From the NCBI RefSeq assembly GCF_021391535.1, contig NZ_CP090066.1, forward strand, positions 2,617,501-2,681,500: a DNA stretch of 64,000 nucleotides, read 5' to 3'. Position numbers and translations under genes: made by a program. Numbering within the stretch: the first letter of the stretch is position 1; every line of letters starts with the position of its first letter. This document shows positions 47,676-55,439 of this stretch, piece after piece. The notes under the pieces are model-generated. The model saw nothing but the letters and a program-made list of their open reading frames with translations. It was not told where the DNA came from and ran no database searches. This DNA comes from Aurantimonas sp. HBX-1. GTDB taxonomy: Bacteria; Pseudomonadota; Alphaproteobacteria; Rhizobiales; Rhizobiaceae.

Positions 47676-49340
47676 TCACATCACCTGGTAGACCGGCCCC
47701 TCGCCGCCCTGCGGCGGCACCCAGTTGATGTTCTGGTTCGGGTCCTTGATGTCGCAGGTCTTGCAGTGGACGCAGTTCTGGCCGTTGATGACGTAGGCCT
47801 CCTTGCCGTCCTCCCCGACCACCCACTCGTAGACGCCGGCCGGGCAGTAGCGCTGCGACGGGCCGGCATAGACGGTGTACTCAGAGGAATGCTGCAGCGC
47901 CGGGTCCTTCACCTGGAGATGAACCGGCTGGTCCTCCTCGTGGTTGGTGTTGGAGAGATACACCGAGGAGACCTTGTCGAAGGTCAGCACCCCGTCGGGC
48001 TTGGCGTAGGTGATCGGCGTGTGCCTGGCCGCCGGCTCGAGGCAGGCATGATCCGGCTTGCCGTGCTTCCTTGTGCCGAAGAACGAGAAGCCGAACAGCG
48101 AATTCGTCCACATGTCGAGCCCGCCCAGCGCGATGCCGAGGAGCGTGCCGTACTTCGACCAGAGCGGCTTGACGTTGCGCACCGGCTTCAGGTCGCGGCC
48201 GATCGCCGAGCCGCGCCAGGCCTCGTCATAGGCGGCGAGCCGGTCGTGCGCGCGGCCGGCTGCGATGGCCTCGGCGGCGGCTTCCGCCGCCAGCATGCCG
48301 GAGGTCATGGCGTTGTGCGCGCCCTTGATGCGCGGCACGTTGACGAAGCCGGCCGAGCAGCCGATCAGCGCGCCGCCGGGGAACACCAGCTTCGGCACCG
48401 ACTGCCAGCCGCCCTCGGTGATGGCGCGCGCGCCATAGGCGACGCGCTTGCCGCCGGCGAGGAGCTCGGCGACGTCCGGATGCGTCTTGAAGCGCTGGAA
48501 CTCCTCGAAAGGCGACAGATACGGGTTCTTGTAGTTGAGGTGAACGACGAACCCGACATACACCTGGTTGTTCTCCAGGTGATACAGGAACGAGCCGCCG
48601 CCGGTGCCGCGGTCGAGCGGCCAGCCGAAGGAATGCTCGACGCGGCCGGGCTTGGACTTCTCCGGCGCGATCTCCCAGAGTTCCTTGATGCCGAGGCCGA
48701 ATTTCTGCGGCTCGCGCCCCTCGTCGAGGCCATAGGCGGCGATCAGCTGCTTGGCCAGCGAGCCGCGTACGCCCTCGCCGATCATCACGTATTTGCCTAG
48801 CAGCGCCATGCCGCGGGCGAAGGCGGCGCCCGGCTCGCCCTCGCGGGTGATGCCCATGTCGCCGGTGGCGACGCCGATTACCGTGTTGGCCTCGTCATAG
48901 AGGATCTCGGTGGCGGCAAAGCCCGGATAGATCTCGACGCCGAGCGCCTCGGCCTTCTCCGCCAGCCATTTGCAGACGAGGCCGAGCGAGACGATGTAGT
49001 TGCCGTGATTGCCCATCAGCTTCGGCATCAGCGCGTTCGGCAGGCGGACCGAGCCCTGCGGCCCGTAGAAATAGAACCGGTCGTCGGTGACTTTCGTCTT
49101 GATCGGCGTTTCCTCGCTGCGCCATTCGGGCAGGAGGATGTCGAGCGCCGAAGGGTCGAGGACGTTGCCGGAGAGGATGTGCGCGCCCACCTCGCCGCCC
49201 TTCTCGAGGACCACGACGGTCAGCTCAGGGTCCAGCTGCTTCAGGCGGATCGCAGCGGCGAGCCCGGCCGGGCCCGCGCCGACGATCACCACGTCGAACT
49301 CCATCGATTCGCGTTCCGGCAGCGTCTCGGCGTGGCTCAT
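47676..49340 (-). CDS. Electron transfer flavoprotein-ubiquinone oxidoreductase
   Basis: ETF-QO passes electrons from ETF, reduced by acyl-CoA and other dehydrogenases, to ubiquinone at the inner membrane. The 554 residues begin with the FAD-binding motif FDVVIVGAGPAGLAAAIRL. Family stretches such as GVRGSLAKQLI and SFLYHLENNQVYVGFVVHL follow, and a C-terminal 4Fe-4S site reads NGQNCVHCKTCDIKDPNQNI. The start at 49340 follows GGGAGAC. A perfect MerR-type inverted repeat lies 96 bases upstream. Confidence 0.95.
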   Translation of the reverse strand: MSHAETLPERESMEFDVVIVGAGPAGLAAAIRLKQLDPELTVVVLEKGGEVGAHILSGNVLDPSALDILLPEWRSEETPIKTKVTDDRFYFYGPQGSVRLPNALMPKLMGNHGNYIVSLGLVCKWLAEKAEALGVEIYPGFAATEILYDEANTVIGVATGDMGITREGEPGAAFARGMALLGKYVMIGEGVRGSLAKQLIAAYGLDEGREPQKFGLGIKELWEIAPEKSKPGRVEHSFGWPLDRGTGGGSFLYHLENNQVYVGFVVHLNYKNPYLSPFEEFQRFKTHPDVAELLAGGKRVAYGARAITEGGWQSVPKLVFPGGALIGCSAGFVNVPRIKGAHNAMTSGMLAAEAAAEAIAAGRAHDRLAAYDEAWRGSAIGRDLKPVRNVKPLWSKYGTLLGIALGGLDMWTNSLFGFSFFGTRKHGKPDHACLEPAARHTPITYAKPDGVLTFDKVSSVYLSNTNHEEDQPVHLQVKDPALQHSSEYTVYAGPSQRYCPAGVYEWVVGEDGKEAYVINGQNCVHCKTCDIKDPNQNINWVPPQGGEGPVYQVM

Positions 49341-49435
49341 CTCGTCTCCCATCCTGGCATGGCCGGCCGGATCGCCCGCCCGTCTCAGGAGCCAAGAGAC
49401 TAGCGCGATCCGATGTCGGGACGAGTTCTAACTTG

Positions 49436-49453
49436 ATTGACGTGAACGTCAAT
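49436..49453. promoter_or_regulatory. Perfect inverted repeat, MerR/LiuR-type operator candidate
   Basis: ATTGACGT and ACGTCAAT flank GA, and one more base pair extends each arm. The site lies between the divergent ETF-QO and SMR genes. It resembles operators of MerR-family regulators that control branched-chain amino acid and fatty acid breakdown, a regulon that often includes ETF-QO. Confidence 0.55.
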
Positions 49454-49547
49454 CGCGCCGAATGCCTGCCGGTGTAACTGGCGAGCCGCTTGACCGGGCA
49501 AAGCGCGCCGGGGGAAGAGAGGCCTTCCGCTTGCTGCGAGGCTCCCC

Positions 49548-49877
49548 GTGAACGCTGTCTTCCTGGCCGTCGCCATTCTCTGCGAGATCGTCGGCACCAC
49601 CGCGCTGAAATCGACCCACGGCTTCACCCGGCTGCTGCCGTCGCTGGTCACCGTCGCGGCCTATGCGCTGGCGTTCTATTTCCTGTCGCTGCCGCTGCGC
49701 ACCCTGCCGGTCGGCATCGTCTACGCGATCTGGTCGGGCGCCGGCATCGTCATCCTGGCGTTGGTCGACCTGTTCTGGTTCCGCACCTCGATCGATGCGG
49801 CCGGCTTTCTCGGCCTCGCGCTGATCCTCGCCGGCGTGTTGGTGATCAATTTGTTCTCGCAGACGGTCAGCCATTGA
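49548..49877 (+). CDS. Small multidrug resistance (SMR) family transporter
   Basis: This 109-residue protein has four transmembrane helices. It starts with a GTG. Glu13 in the first helix (AILCEIVGTTALK) is the conserved proton and substrate binding acid of EmrE/Gdx proteins. Other family stretches are VGIVYAIWSGAGIVILALVD and FLGLALILAGVLVINL. The YAIWSG motif is closer to EmrE-type exporters of organic cations than to guanidinium exporters. It would work as a dual-topology dimer, and the substrate is not determined. Confidence 0.9.
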   Translation: MNAVFLAVAILCEIVGTTALKSTHGFTRLLPSLVTVAAYALAFYFLSLPLRTLPVGIVYAIWSGAGIVILALVDLFWFRTSIDAAGFLGLALILAGVLVINLFSQTVSH

Positions 49878-49945
49878 GCGATGGCGGCGCCGATCCCTCC
49901 CTGCGGGGCGTCGCCTGCCGCGCCGAAATCGGCTAGGACGGGGGC

Positions 49946-50839
49946 ATGAACGCCGCACAGCCAGAGCCCGGCCGCGACGCCGCCATCGCGCTGCTCGAAT
50001 GGTACCGCGACGCCGGCATCGACGTGTTCGTCGGCGAGACACCGCGCGACCGCTTCGCCGAGACGCGGGCCGAGCTCGCCGCGCGCGACGGCAGGCGGGC
50101 CCAGCCGGCAGCACCCGCCGCCCCGGCGCCGGCGCCGCCGGTCCGGGCCCCCGCCGCGGCCTTTCCCGTCGAGCCGGCCGGCACCTTCGCCACCAGCCGC
50201 GCCGCCGTGCCGGACGACGTCGCCATCGCCGACGCCCGCGAGCGGGCCCGCTCGGCCGCGAGCCTTGCCGAGCTGCAGGCGGCGCTCCACGCGTTCGAGA
50301 GCTGCAACCTGCGGATCACCGCCAAGTCCACCGTGTTCGGCGACGGCGCCGAGAACGCCGAGGTGATGTTCGTCGGCGAGGCGCCGGGCCGCGAGGAGGA
50401 CATCGCGGGCGTTCCCTTCGTCGGCCGCTCCGGCCAGCTGCTCGACCGGATGCTCGCCGCGATCGGGCTGGAGCGGCAGAACGTCCGGGTCACCAACACC
50501 GTGCCGTGGCGCCCGCCGGGCAACCGGCCGCCGACCCCGGCCGAGACGCAGATCTGCCTGCCCTTCGTGCAGCGCCACATCGAGCTCGTGCGCCCGAAGA
50601 TCCTGGTCTGCCTCGGCTCGCCCGCCGCCAAGGCGATCCTCGCTTCCGAGGAGGGCATCCTGCGGATCAGGGGCCGCTGGACGACCTACAGCTTCGGCCT
50701 CGGCGAGGCCGACACGATCGCCGCGACGGCGATGCTGCACCCGGCCTATCTGCTCCGCCAGCCGGCGCAGAAGAAGCTCGCCTGGCGCGATCTCCTGGCG
50801 CTGAAGGCCCGATTGGCGGAAAAGTCGCCGTCCGACTGA
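49946..50839 (+). CDS. Uracil-DNA glycosylase, family 4 type
   Basis: This 297-residue base-excision enzyme has an Ala/Pro-rich linker (about residues 45-90) before the catalytic domain. The catalytic motif is FVGEAPGREEDIAGVPFVGR, followed by TNTVPWRPPGNRPPTP, ICLPF, LVCLGSPAAKAIL and AMLHPAYLLR. The first iron-sulfur site reads FESCNLRITAKS, with one cysteine where thermophilic family-4 enzymes have CXXC. It is the second uracil-DNA glycosylase of the window (see 13228) and follows the SMR gene. Confidence 0.88.
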   Translation: MNAAQPEPGRDAAIALLEWYRDAGIDVFVGETPRDRFAETRAELAARDGRRAQPAAPAAPAPAPPVRAPAAAFPVEPAGTFATSRAAVPDDVAIADARERARSAASLAELQAALHAFESCNLRITAKSTVFGDGAENAEVMFVGEAPGREEDIAGVPFVGRSGQLLDRMLAAIGLERQNVRVTNTVPWRPPGNRPPTPAETQICLPFVQRHIELVRPKILVCLGSPAAKAILASEEGILRIRGRWTTYSFGLGEADTIAATAMLHPAYLLRQPAQKKLAWRDLLALKARLAEKSPSD

Positions 50840-51005
50840 TTTTCGTCCGATCCTCGTCATGATCGGCAGGCACAAGGCTCTCGCCAACGCCGCCGTTAAT
50901 GCCTAGAGCGGGCGGCAGCAGCGCCGATTCGCCGGTCGTCAGGACCGGGGCCAGCCGCAGATCGTCGGGCTGTCCCGCCATCCACTCCGTTTCGCCAAGG
51001 CCGTC

Positions 51006-52289
51006 ATGCCCCTTCCCGTGCAGATCCTGCCGATCGTCTCCCTGCTCATCTCCACCTTCTTCCTGATGGCGGGCGCCGGGCTGATGGGCATCCTCCTGCC
51101 GGTGCGCGGCTCGATCGAGGGCTGGTCGAGCTACCAGATCGGCGCCTTCGGCACCTCCTACGCCATCGCCTTCACGGCCGGCTGCGTGATCATCCCGAAG
51201 ATCGTCCAGCGCGCCGGCCATGTTCGGACCTTCTCCAGCCTCGCGTCGCTGATGGCGATCTCGGTGCTGCTCTGCGCCATCGTCGTCGATCCCTATGCCT
51301 GGATCATCTTCCGCGGCCTCGCCGGCTTCGCGCTGGCCGGCTGCTACATGATCATCGAGAGCTGGCTGAACGAGCGCGTCACCAACGAGACGCGCGGGCG
51401 GATCTTCTCGATCTACATGGTGGTCACGATGGGCGCGATGATGGGCGGGCAGTACGTCATGCCGCTCAGCCAGCCGCAGCTCACCGTGCCGTTCATGCTC
51501 TGCGCCATCCTGTTCGCCATGGCGGTGATCCCGAACGCGCTGTCGAAGGCGCAGTCGCCGAAGCCGCTGACGACGATCCGCATCAACCTGGTGCCGATCT
51601 TCCGCAATTCGCCGGTCGCCGCCGTCGGCGTGCTGCTCGCCGGCGTGCTCTCGGGCATCTGGAACAACATGGCGCCGGTGTTCGGCGAGAAGGCAGGGCT
51701 CTCGACTGCCGAGATCGCCACGCTGGTGGTCGCCGCCATGGCCGGCGGCATCGTCTTCCAGGTGCCGCTCGGCCGGATCTCCGACAAGGTCGACCGTCGC
51801 TACGTGATGACCGCCGCGGGCCTTATCGGCGTCGGCGCCGGCACGGCGGGCGTCTATCTCGCCGGCAGCGGCCCGGCGGTGCTGTTCACCCTCGCCTTCC
51901 TGATCGGCGGCGTCGTCTATCCGGCCTATTCGCTCGCGGTGGCGCACGCCAACGACTACGCGGCCGATTCCGACTTCGTGAAGATCGCCAGCGGCATGCT
52001 GATCCTCTACGGCGTCGGCACGATGATCGGCCCGATCTACGCGGCGTTCCTGATGGAGACCTTCGGGCCGCGCGGCATCTTCCAGGCGGTCGGCAGCGCC
52101 GCGGCCTTCTACGCCGCCTATTCCTTCTACCGGACCTACCGCCGCGAGGCGATGCCGGTCGACGAGCGGCCTGACTTCCAGACCGTGCCGCTGGCAAGAA
52201 CCCAGACCCCCGCCAGCTTCGCCCTCGACCCGCGTGCGGAACCGGCGGAGCCAGGCGAACCGGAAGAGGCGCCCAGCAAGGCCGCGTGA
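51006..52289 (+). CDS. Major facilitator superfamily transporter, YcaD-like
   Basis: This 427-residue membrane protein has about twelve hydrophobic segments. Family features are TSYAIAFTAGCVIIPKIVQR, RAGHVRTFSSLASLMA, ESWLNERVTNETRGRIFSIY (a hallmark of the YcaD-like group) and PLGRISDKVDRRYVMTAAG in the central loop. The C terminus is a Pro/Glu-rich cytosolic tail (EPAEPGEPEEAPSKAA). The transported compound is unknown. It stands alone between the uracil-DNA glycosylase and the SnoaL-like gene. Confidence 0.87.
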   Translation: MPLPVQILPIVSLLISTFFLMAGAGLMGILLPVRGSIEGWSSYQIGAFGTSYAIAFTAGCVIIPKIVQRAGHVRTFSSLASLMAISVLLCAIVVDPYAWIIFRGLAGFALAGCYMIIESWLNERVTNETRGRIFSIYMVVTMGAMMGGQYVMPLSQPQLTVPFMLCAILFAMAVIPNALSKAQSPKPLTTIRINLVPIFRNSPVAAVGVLLAGVLSGIWNNMAPVFGEKAGLSTAEIATLVVAAMAGGIVFQVPLGRISDKVDRRYVMTAAGLIGVGAGTAGVYLAGSGPAVLFTLAFLIGGVVYPAYSLAVAHANDYAADSDFVKIASGMLILYGVGTMIGPIYAAFLMETFGPRGIFQAVGSAAAFYAAYSFYRTYRREAMPVDERPDFQTVPLARTQTPASFALDPRAEPAEPGEPEEAPSKAA

Positions 52290-52351
52290 TCGGGGCCGGT
52301 GGAGCACGCGGATGGGCCGCGTCGCCAGGTAACGCGGGAGCAACCGGCCGG

Positions 52352-52756
52352 TCAGTCGCCCATTGCCGCCGCCTGTCGCTCGAAGCTCGCCAGATCGAAA
52401 TAGTCGCGCCATTCCGTAATCGCCCCATCGACTACCGTCATGCTCCCCATGGTCGGGAGTTCGATCCGGGCGCCGTTGTCGGCGAGGAAGAGGTCAAGGC
52501 GTTCGGTCAGCACGTTGTCGCCGTCTTGTGCGATGCGCCGAAGCTGCCAATCGACCCGGATGCGGGTCCCGACGCCAAATCTCTTATGGAACTGCCGGAC
52601 GTTCTCCCGTCCCCGGATCTCCGGCAGGGGGATGTTGTGGTAGAAGACGTCCTCGGCAAGCAGATCGATGGCCGCGTCGAAGTCGCCCTCGTTGATCCGG
52701 CCAAAAAATCGTCGGACGAGTTCAATCGCTGCTGATTCCTGATTGGGCGTCGTCAT
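52352..52756 (-). CDS. SnoaL-like / limonene-1,2-epoxide hydrolase family protein
   Basis: This 134-residue protein has a cone-shaped alpha+beta fold of the NTF2 type. The run ELVRRFFGRINEGDFDAAID, the residues VFYHNIPLPEIRGRENVRQF, and NVLTERLDLFLADNGARIEL match the limonene-epoxide hydrolase branch, including the conserved Arg-Asp region. A hydrolase role is plausible but not certain, because many SnoaL-like proteins lack it. It lies downstream of the oxidoreductase gene on the same strand (53 bases apart), probably as a two-gene operon. Confidence 0.78.
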   Translation of the reverse strand: MTTPNQESAAIELVRRFFGRINEGDFDAAIDLLAEDVFYHNIPLPEIRGRENVRQFHKRFGVGTRIRVDWQLRRIAQDGDNVLTERLDLFLADNGARIELPTMGSMTVVDGAITEWRDYFDLASFERQAAAMGD

Positions 52757-52809
52757 GGCGTGTCTCTGTGGTTGCGGCGGGGGATGCGGGTGGGCTCGAT
52801 GGCGTTCAG

Positions 52810-53412
52810 TCAGGCGAAGCGGACGAGGTTGTGGCTCGGCAGCGGGCCGCCGGGAAACTGCACCAGGCGCCCGCCTATCGCGAGCGAGCCCAGATCGATG
52901 CCGAAGAAGCCGAGGCGCTTGATGAGTGCTCCGACCTCCGCCTTCGCGGTCTCGTCGTCACCGGAGAGGAAGAGAACGCGACGCCCGCCCTCGGCCTGAG
53001 GGTCACCAGCCACGAGATGCGTCGCCAGATGGTTGAACGCCTTGACCAGGCGCGCACCCGGAACGAGATCCTTCACGATCTCGCTCGACAGCCGTCCGCC
53101 GAGGTCGGCCGGTTCGAAGCGCGGCGCCTCGATCGGGTTGTTGGCGTCGACGACGATGCGGCCGCCGAAGTCCGGAAGTCCGGCCAGCGCTGCGGGCAGT
53201 TTTGACCAGTTCACCGCGACGAAGACGATATCCTTCGATGCCGCGCCCTCGCGCGTGCCGGCGGTGACCGGCGCGCCGATCCCGGCGACGGTCTCCCTCA
53301 GGCTCTCCGGACCGCGGCTGTTTGCATGCGTGACAGGAATGTCCTTGCCGGCGAGGGCCGTGGCGATGGCGCGGCCGTTCTGGCCGGCGCCGATGATGCC
53401 GATGCTGGGCAT
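52810..53412 (-). CDS. NADPH-dependent F420 reductase-type oxidoreductase
   Basis: This 200-residue Rossmann-fold protein has the nucleotide-binding motif IGIIGAGQNGRAIATALAG. Further stretches are DIVFVAVNWSKLPAALAG, RIVVDANNPIEAP and VKAFNHLATHLV, typical of the F420_oxidored/NADP-binding group. The organism is unlikely to use F420, so a simple NAD(P) role is more likely. The substrate is unknown. It is divergent from a LysR regulator 214 bases away, the probable controller. Confidence 0.84.
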   Translation of the reverse strand: MPSIGIIGAGQNGRAIATALAGKDIPVTHANSRGPESLRETVAGIGAPVTAGTREGAASKDIVFVAVNWSKLPAALAGLPDFGGRIVVDANNPIEAPRFEPADLGGRLSSEIVKDLVPGARLVKAFNHLATHLVAGDPQAEGGRRVLFLSGDDETAKAEVGALIKRLGFFGIDLGSLAIGGRLVQFPGGPLPSHNLVRFA

Positions 53413-53626
53413 GACGGAATCCTTGATGTGGTGACGCTGCTCAGTCGGATAGGTCGCCAGCGATGTTGGCAGCTTCGGAGGCGGCAGCGTGTAGGTCTGC
53501 GCGTTTGCGGGTCGGTCGCCGCGACGGCAACCGCAGTGGTGGAGCGAAGATGGCCCGGCGACTTCCGCGCGAATAGCCGGTAATCTTTTGCGACAGTTTC
53601 AAGCGAACGTGGAAGATGGATCTGTC

Positions 53627-54556
53627 GTGGAAACGCTGGCGAATCTTGAGAGCTTCGTGCGCAGCGCGGAAGCCGGAAGCTTTTCCGAGGCGGCGCGCCG
53701 CCTGTCGCTGACGCCTGCCGCCGTCAGCCGCAATGTCTCGATTCTCGAGCGCAACCTCGGGATCCGGCTGTTCCATCGCACCACCCGCCGCCTCACACTC
53801 ACCGAAAGCGGTGCAAGATTCCTGTCCGCCGTGTCCGGGGGGCTGGACGTAGTGCAAGCGGCGATTGCCGAAGCCGCCGGAGGGACGGAGGAGCCGAGTG
53901 GCATCCTGAAGGTCAGCCTGCCACCCACGCTCGGGATGAGTTACGTCCTGCCTCTGCTTCCCGACTTCCTGGCCCGCTATCCGCGCGTCCGGCCGGAATG
54001 GCACTTCGAGAACCGCCCTGTCAGTCTCGTCGCCGAAGGCTACGATGAGGCGATCGGCGGCGGCTTCGATCTTTCGCCAGGCGTCGTCGCCCGCACTTTG
54101 GCCCCGGCGCATCTCGTCGTCGTCGCAGCACCGCAATACATGTCAGACCGCGTTCCGCCCGCCGACCCAGGCGGACTTGCAGCCTTCGACAGCATCGTCA
54201 TGCGCTCGCAGCGGACCGGACGGACGATGCACTGGGCCATGCGTGACGCCGTCGGCACGAAGGCGATCGCAGCACTCGACGAGCGGATCGTCCTCAACGA
54301 CTTCATCGCCATCCGGGAAGCGGCCATTCTCGGCCTCGGCGTCGCCCTGCTCTCCGTCCCGGACGTCTTGGCTGAACTTCAGGACGGACGGCTCATTCAG
54401 CTGTTGCCGCAGTGGTATGTCGACGCTGGCGCCATCTCCATCTACTATGCCAACCGGGAACATCTCCCGATCAAAACCCGCGCCTTCGTCGACTTCATCG
54501 CTGAGGCCTTCAAGGCCAAGGGGTTGGCGCGATCCTTCGCCGGCAGTCTTGGATGA
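53627..54556 (+). CDS. LysR family transcriptional regulator
   Basis: This 309-residue regulator has the N-terminal winged helix METLANLESFVRSAEAGSFS, AARRLSLTPAAVSRNVSILE and FHRTTRRLTLTESG. A type-2 periplasmic-binding-like ligand domain follows (SGILKVSLPPTLGMSYVLPL). The GTG at 53627 gives the usual LysR length; a TTG at 53588 would add 13 residues. It is divergent from the oxidoreductase/epoxide-hydrolase-like pair and probably activates it. The ligand is unknown. Confidence 0.9.
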   Translation: METLANLESFVRSAEAGSFSEAARRLSLTPAAVSRNVSILERNLGIRLFHRTTRRLTLTESGARFLSAVSGGLDVVQAAIAEAAGGTEEPSGILKVSLPPTLGMSYVLPLLPDFLARYPRVRPEWHFENRPVSLVAEGYDEAIGGGFDLSPGVVARTLAPAHLVVVAAPQYMSDRVPPADPGGLAAFDSIVMRSQRTGRTMHWAMRDAVGTKAIAALDERIVLNDFIAIREAAILGLGVALLSVPDVLAELQDGRLIQLLPQWYVDAGAISIYYANREHLPIKTRAFVDFIAEAFKAKGLARSFAGSLG

Positions 54557-54766
54557 CACCTGGCTGAACGTCGGCTCCCGGCGTGCCTGAAACCCGAAGA
54601 GACACGCGTTCGACGTCGCGGGCCGGAGCTACGTGCCGGCCTCCCGCTACCTGGCCCGAGGAAGCGACCTGCTTCGTGCTGGCGGATCGGACGAAGGACG
54701 CCATATCCGCGACGAACGGCGATCGGTTGGTCGGTCCGCCGCGGGTTTCGAAGAAGGGCTTCAGCC

Positions 54767-55348
54767 TTGCATGACCTCGAGGACGGCGTCTGGCTGAACC
54801 AGCCGGATGAGGCCGCACTGTCGCGGGACGGCCTGCATGTCGTCACCGACGGGGGGACCGACTTCTGGCGCGAGACGCATTACGGCTTCACCCGGGACAG
54901 CGGTCATTTCCTCGGCGTGGAGACGCAAGACGGCTTCACGGCGCAACTGCGCGTGCGGGCAGAATTCGAGCACCTCTACGACCAGGCCGGGATCATGGTC
55001 CGGCTGGACGAACGCCGGTGGATCAAGGCAGGGCTGGAGTTCTCCGACGGGAACCCTCAGCTGGGCAGCGTCCTGACGAACGAGCGGTCGGACTGGGCGA
55101 CGGGGCCGTTCACCGACAATCCGCGCGACTTCTGGATGCGCGTCTCGCTGGCCGGCGGCGTCCTGCGCCTGCAGGCGTCGCAGGACGGCGAGCGATGGCC
55201 CCTTGTCCGCCTCTGCCCTTTTCCGACGAGCACGCATTACCGCGTCGGGCCGATGTGCTGCACGCCGGAGCGGGCCGGTCTCGCTGTCCACTTCTCCGAC
55301 TGGCGGCTGACCCGTCACCTCGGCAAGCCGCTTCACGATCTGGCGTGA
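54767..55348 (+). CDS. DUF1349 concanavalin-like protein
   Basis: This 193-residue cytosolic beta-sandwich protein has DUF1349 features: GGTDFWRETHYGFTRDSGHF, AEFEHLYDQAGIMVRLDERR, WIKAGLEFSDGNPQLGSVLT and YRVGPMCCTPERAGLAVHFS. The start is a TTG preceded by GAAGAAGGG. Members of this family bind or act on carbohydrates in some cases; no activity is known for the short bacterial form. It ends against a bidirectional terminator shared with phoX. Confidence 0.82.
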   Translation: MHDLEDGVWLNQPDEAALSRDGLHVVTDGGTDFWRETHYGFTRDSGHFLGVETQDGFTAQLRVRAEFEHLYDQAGIMVRLDERRWIKAGLEFSDGNPQLGSVLTNERSDWATGPFTDNPRDFWMRVSLAGGVLRLQASQDGERWPLVRLCPFPTSTHYRVGPMCCTPERAGLAVHFSDWRLTRHLGKPLHDLA

Positions 55349-55384
55349 AGACATGAGGGCCGGGCGCCGCCGCCACCCGCGACG

Positions 55385-55417
55385 CAAAAGGGGCGGCCCT
55401 TCCGGACCGCCCTTTTT
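55385..55417. terminator. Bidirectional terminator between DUF1349 and phoX
   Basis: A GGGCGG/CCGCCC stem, extended with single mismatches, is flanked by AAAA on the left and a TTTTT run on the right. It lies between two converging genes and can end both transcripts. Confidence 0.7.
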
Positions 55418-55439
55418 CCATTCACTGTAGCGACGAGCG

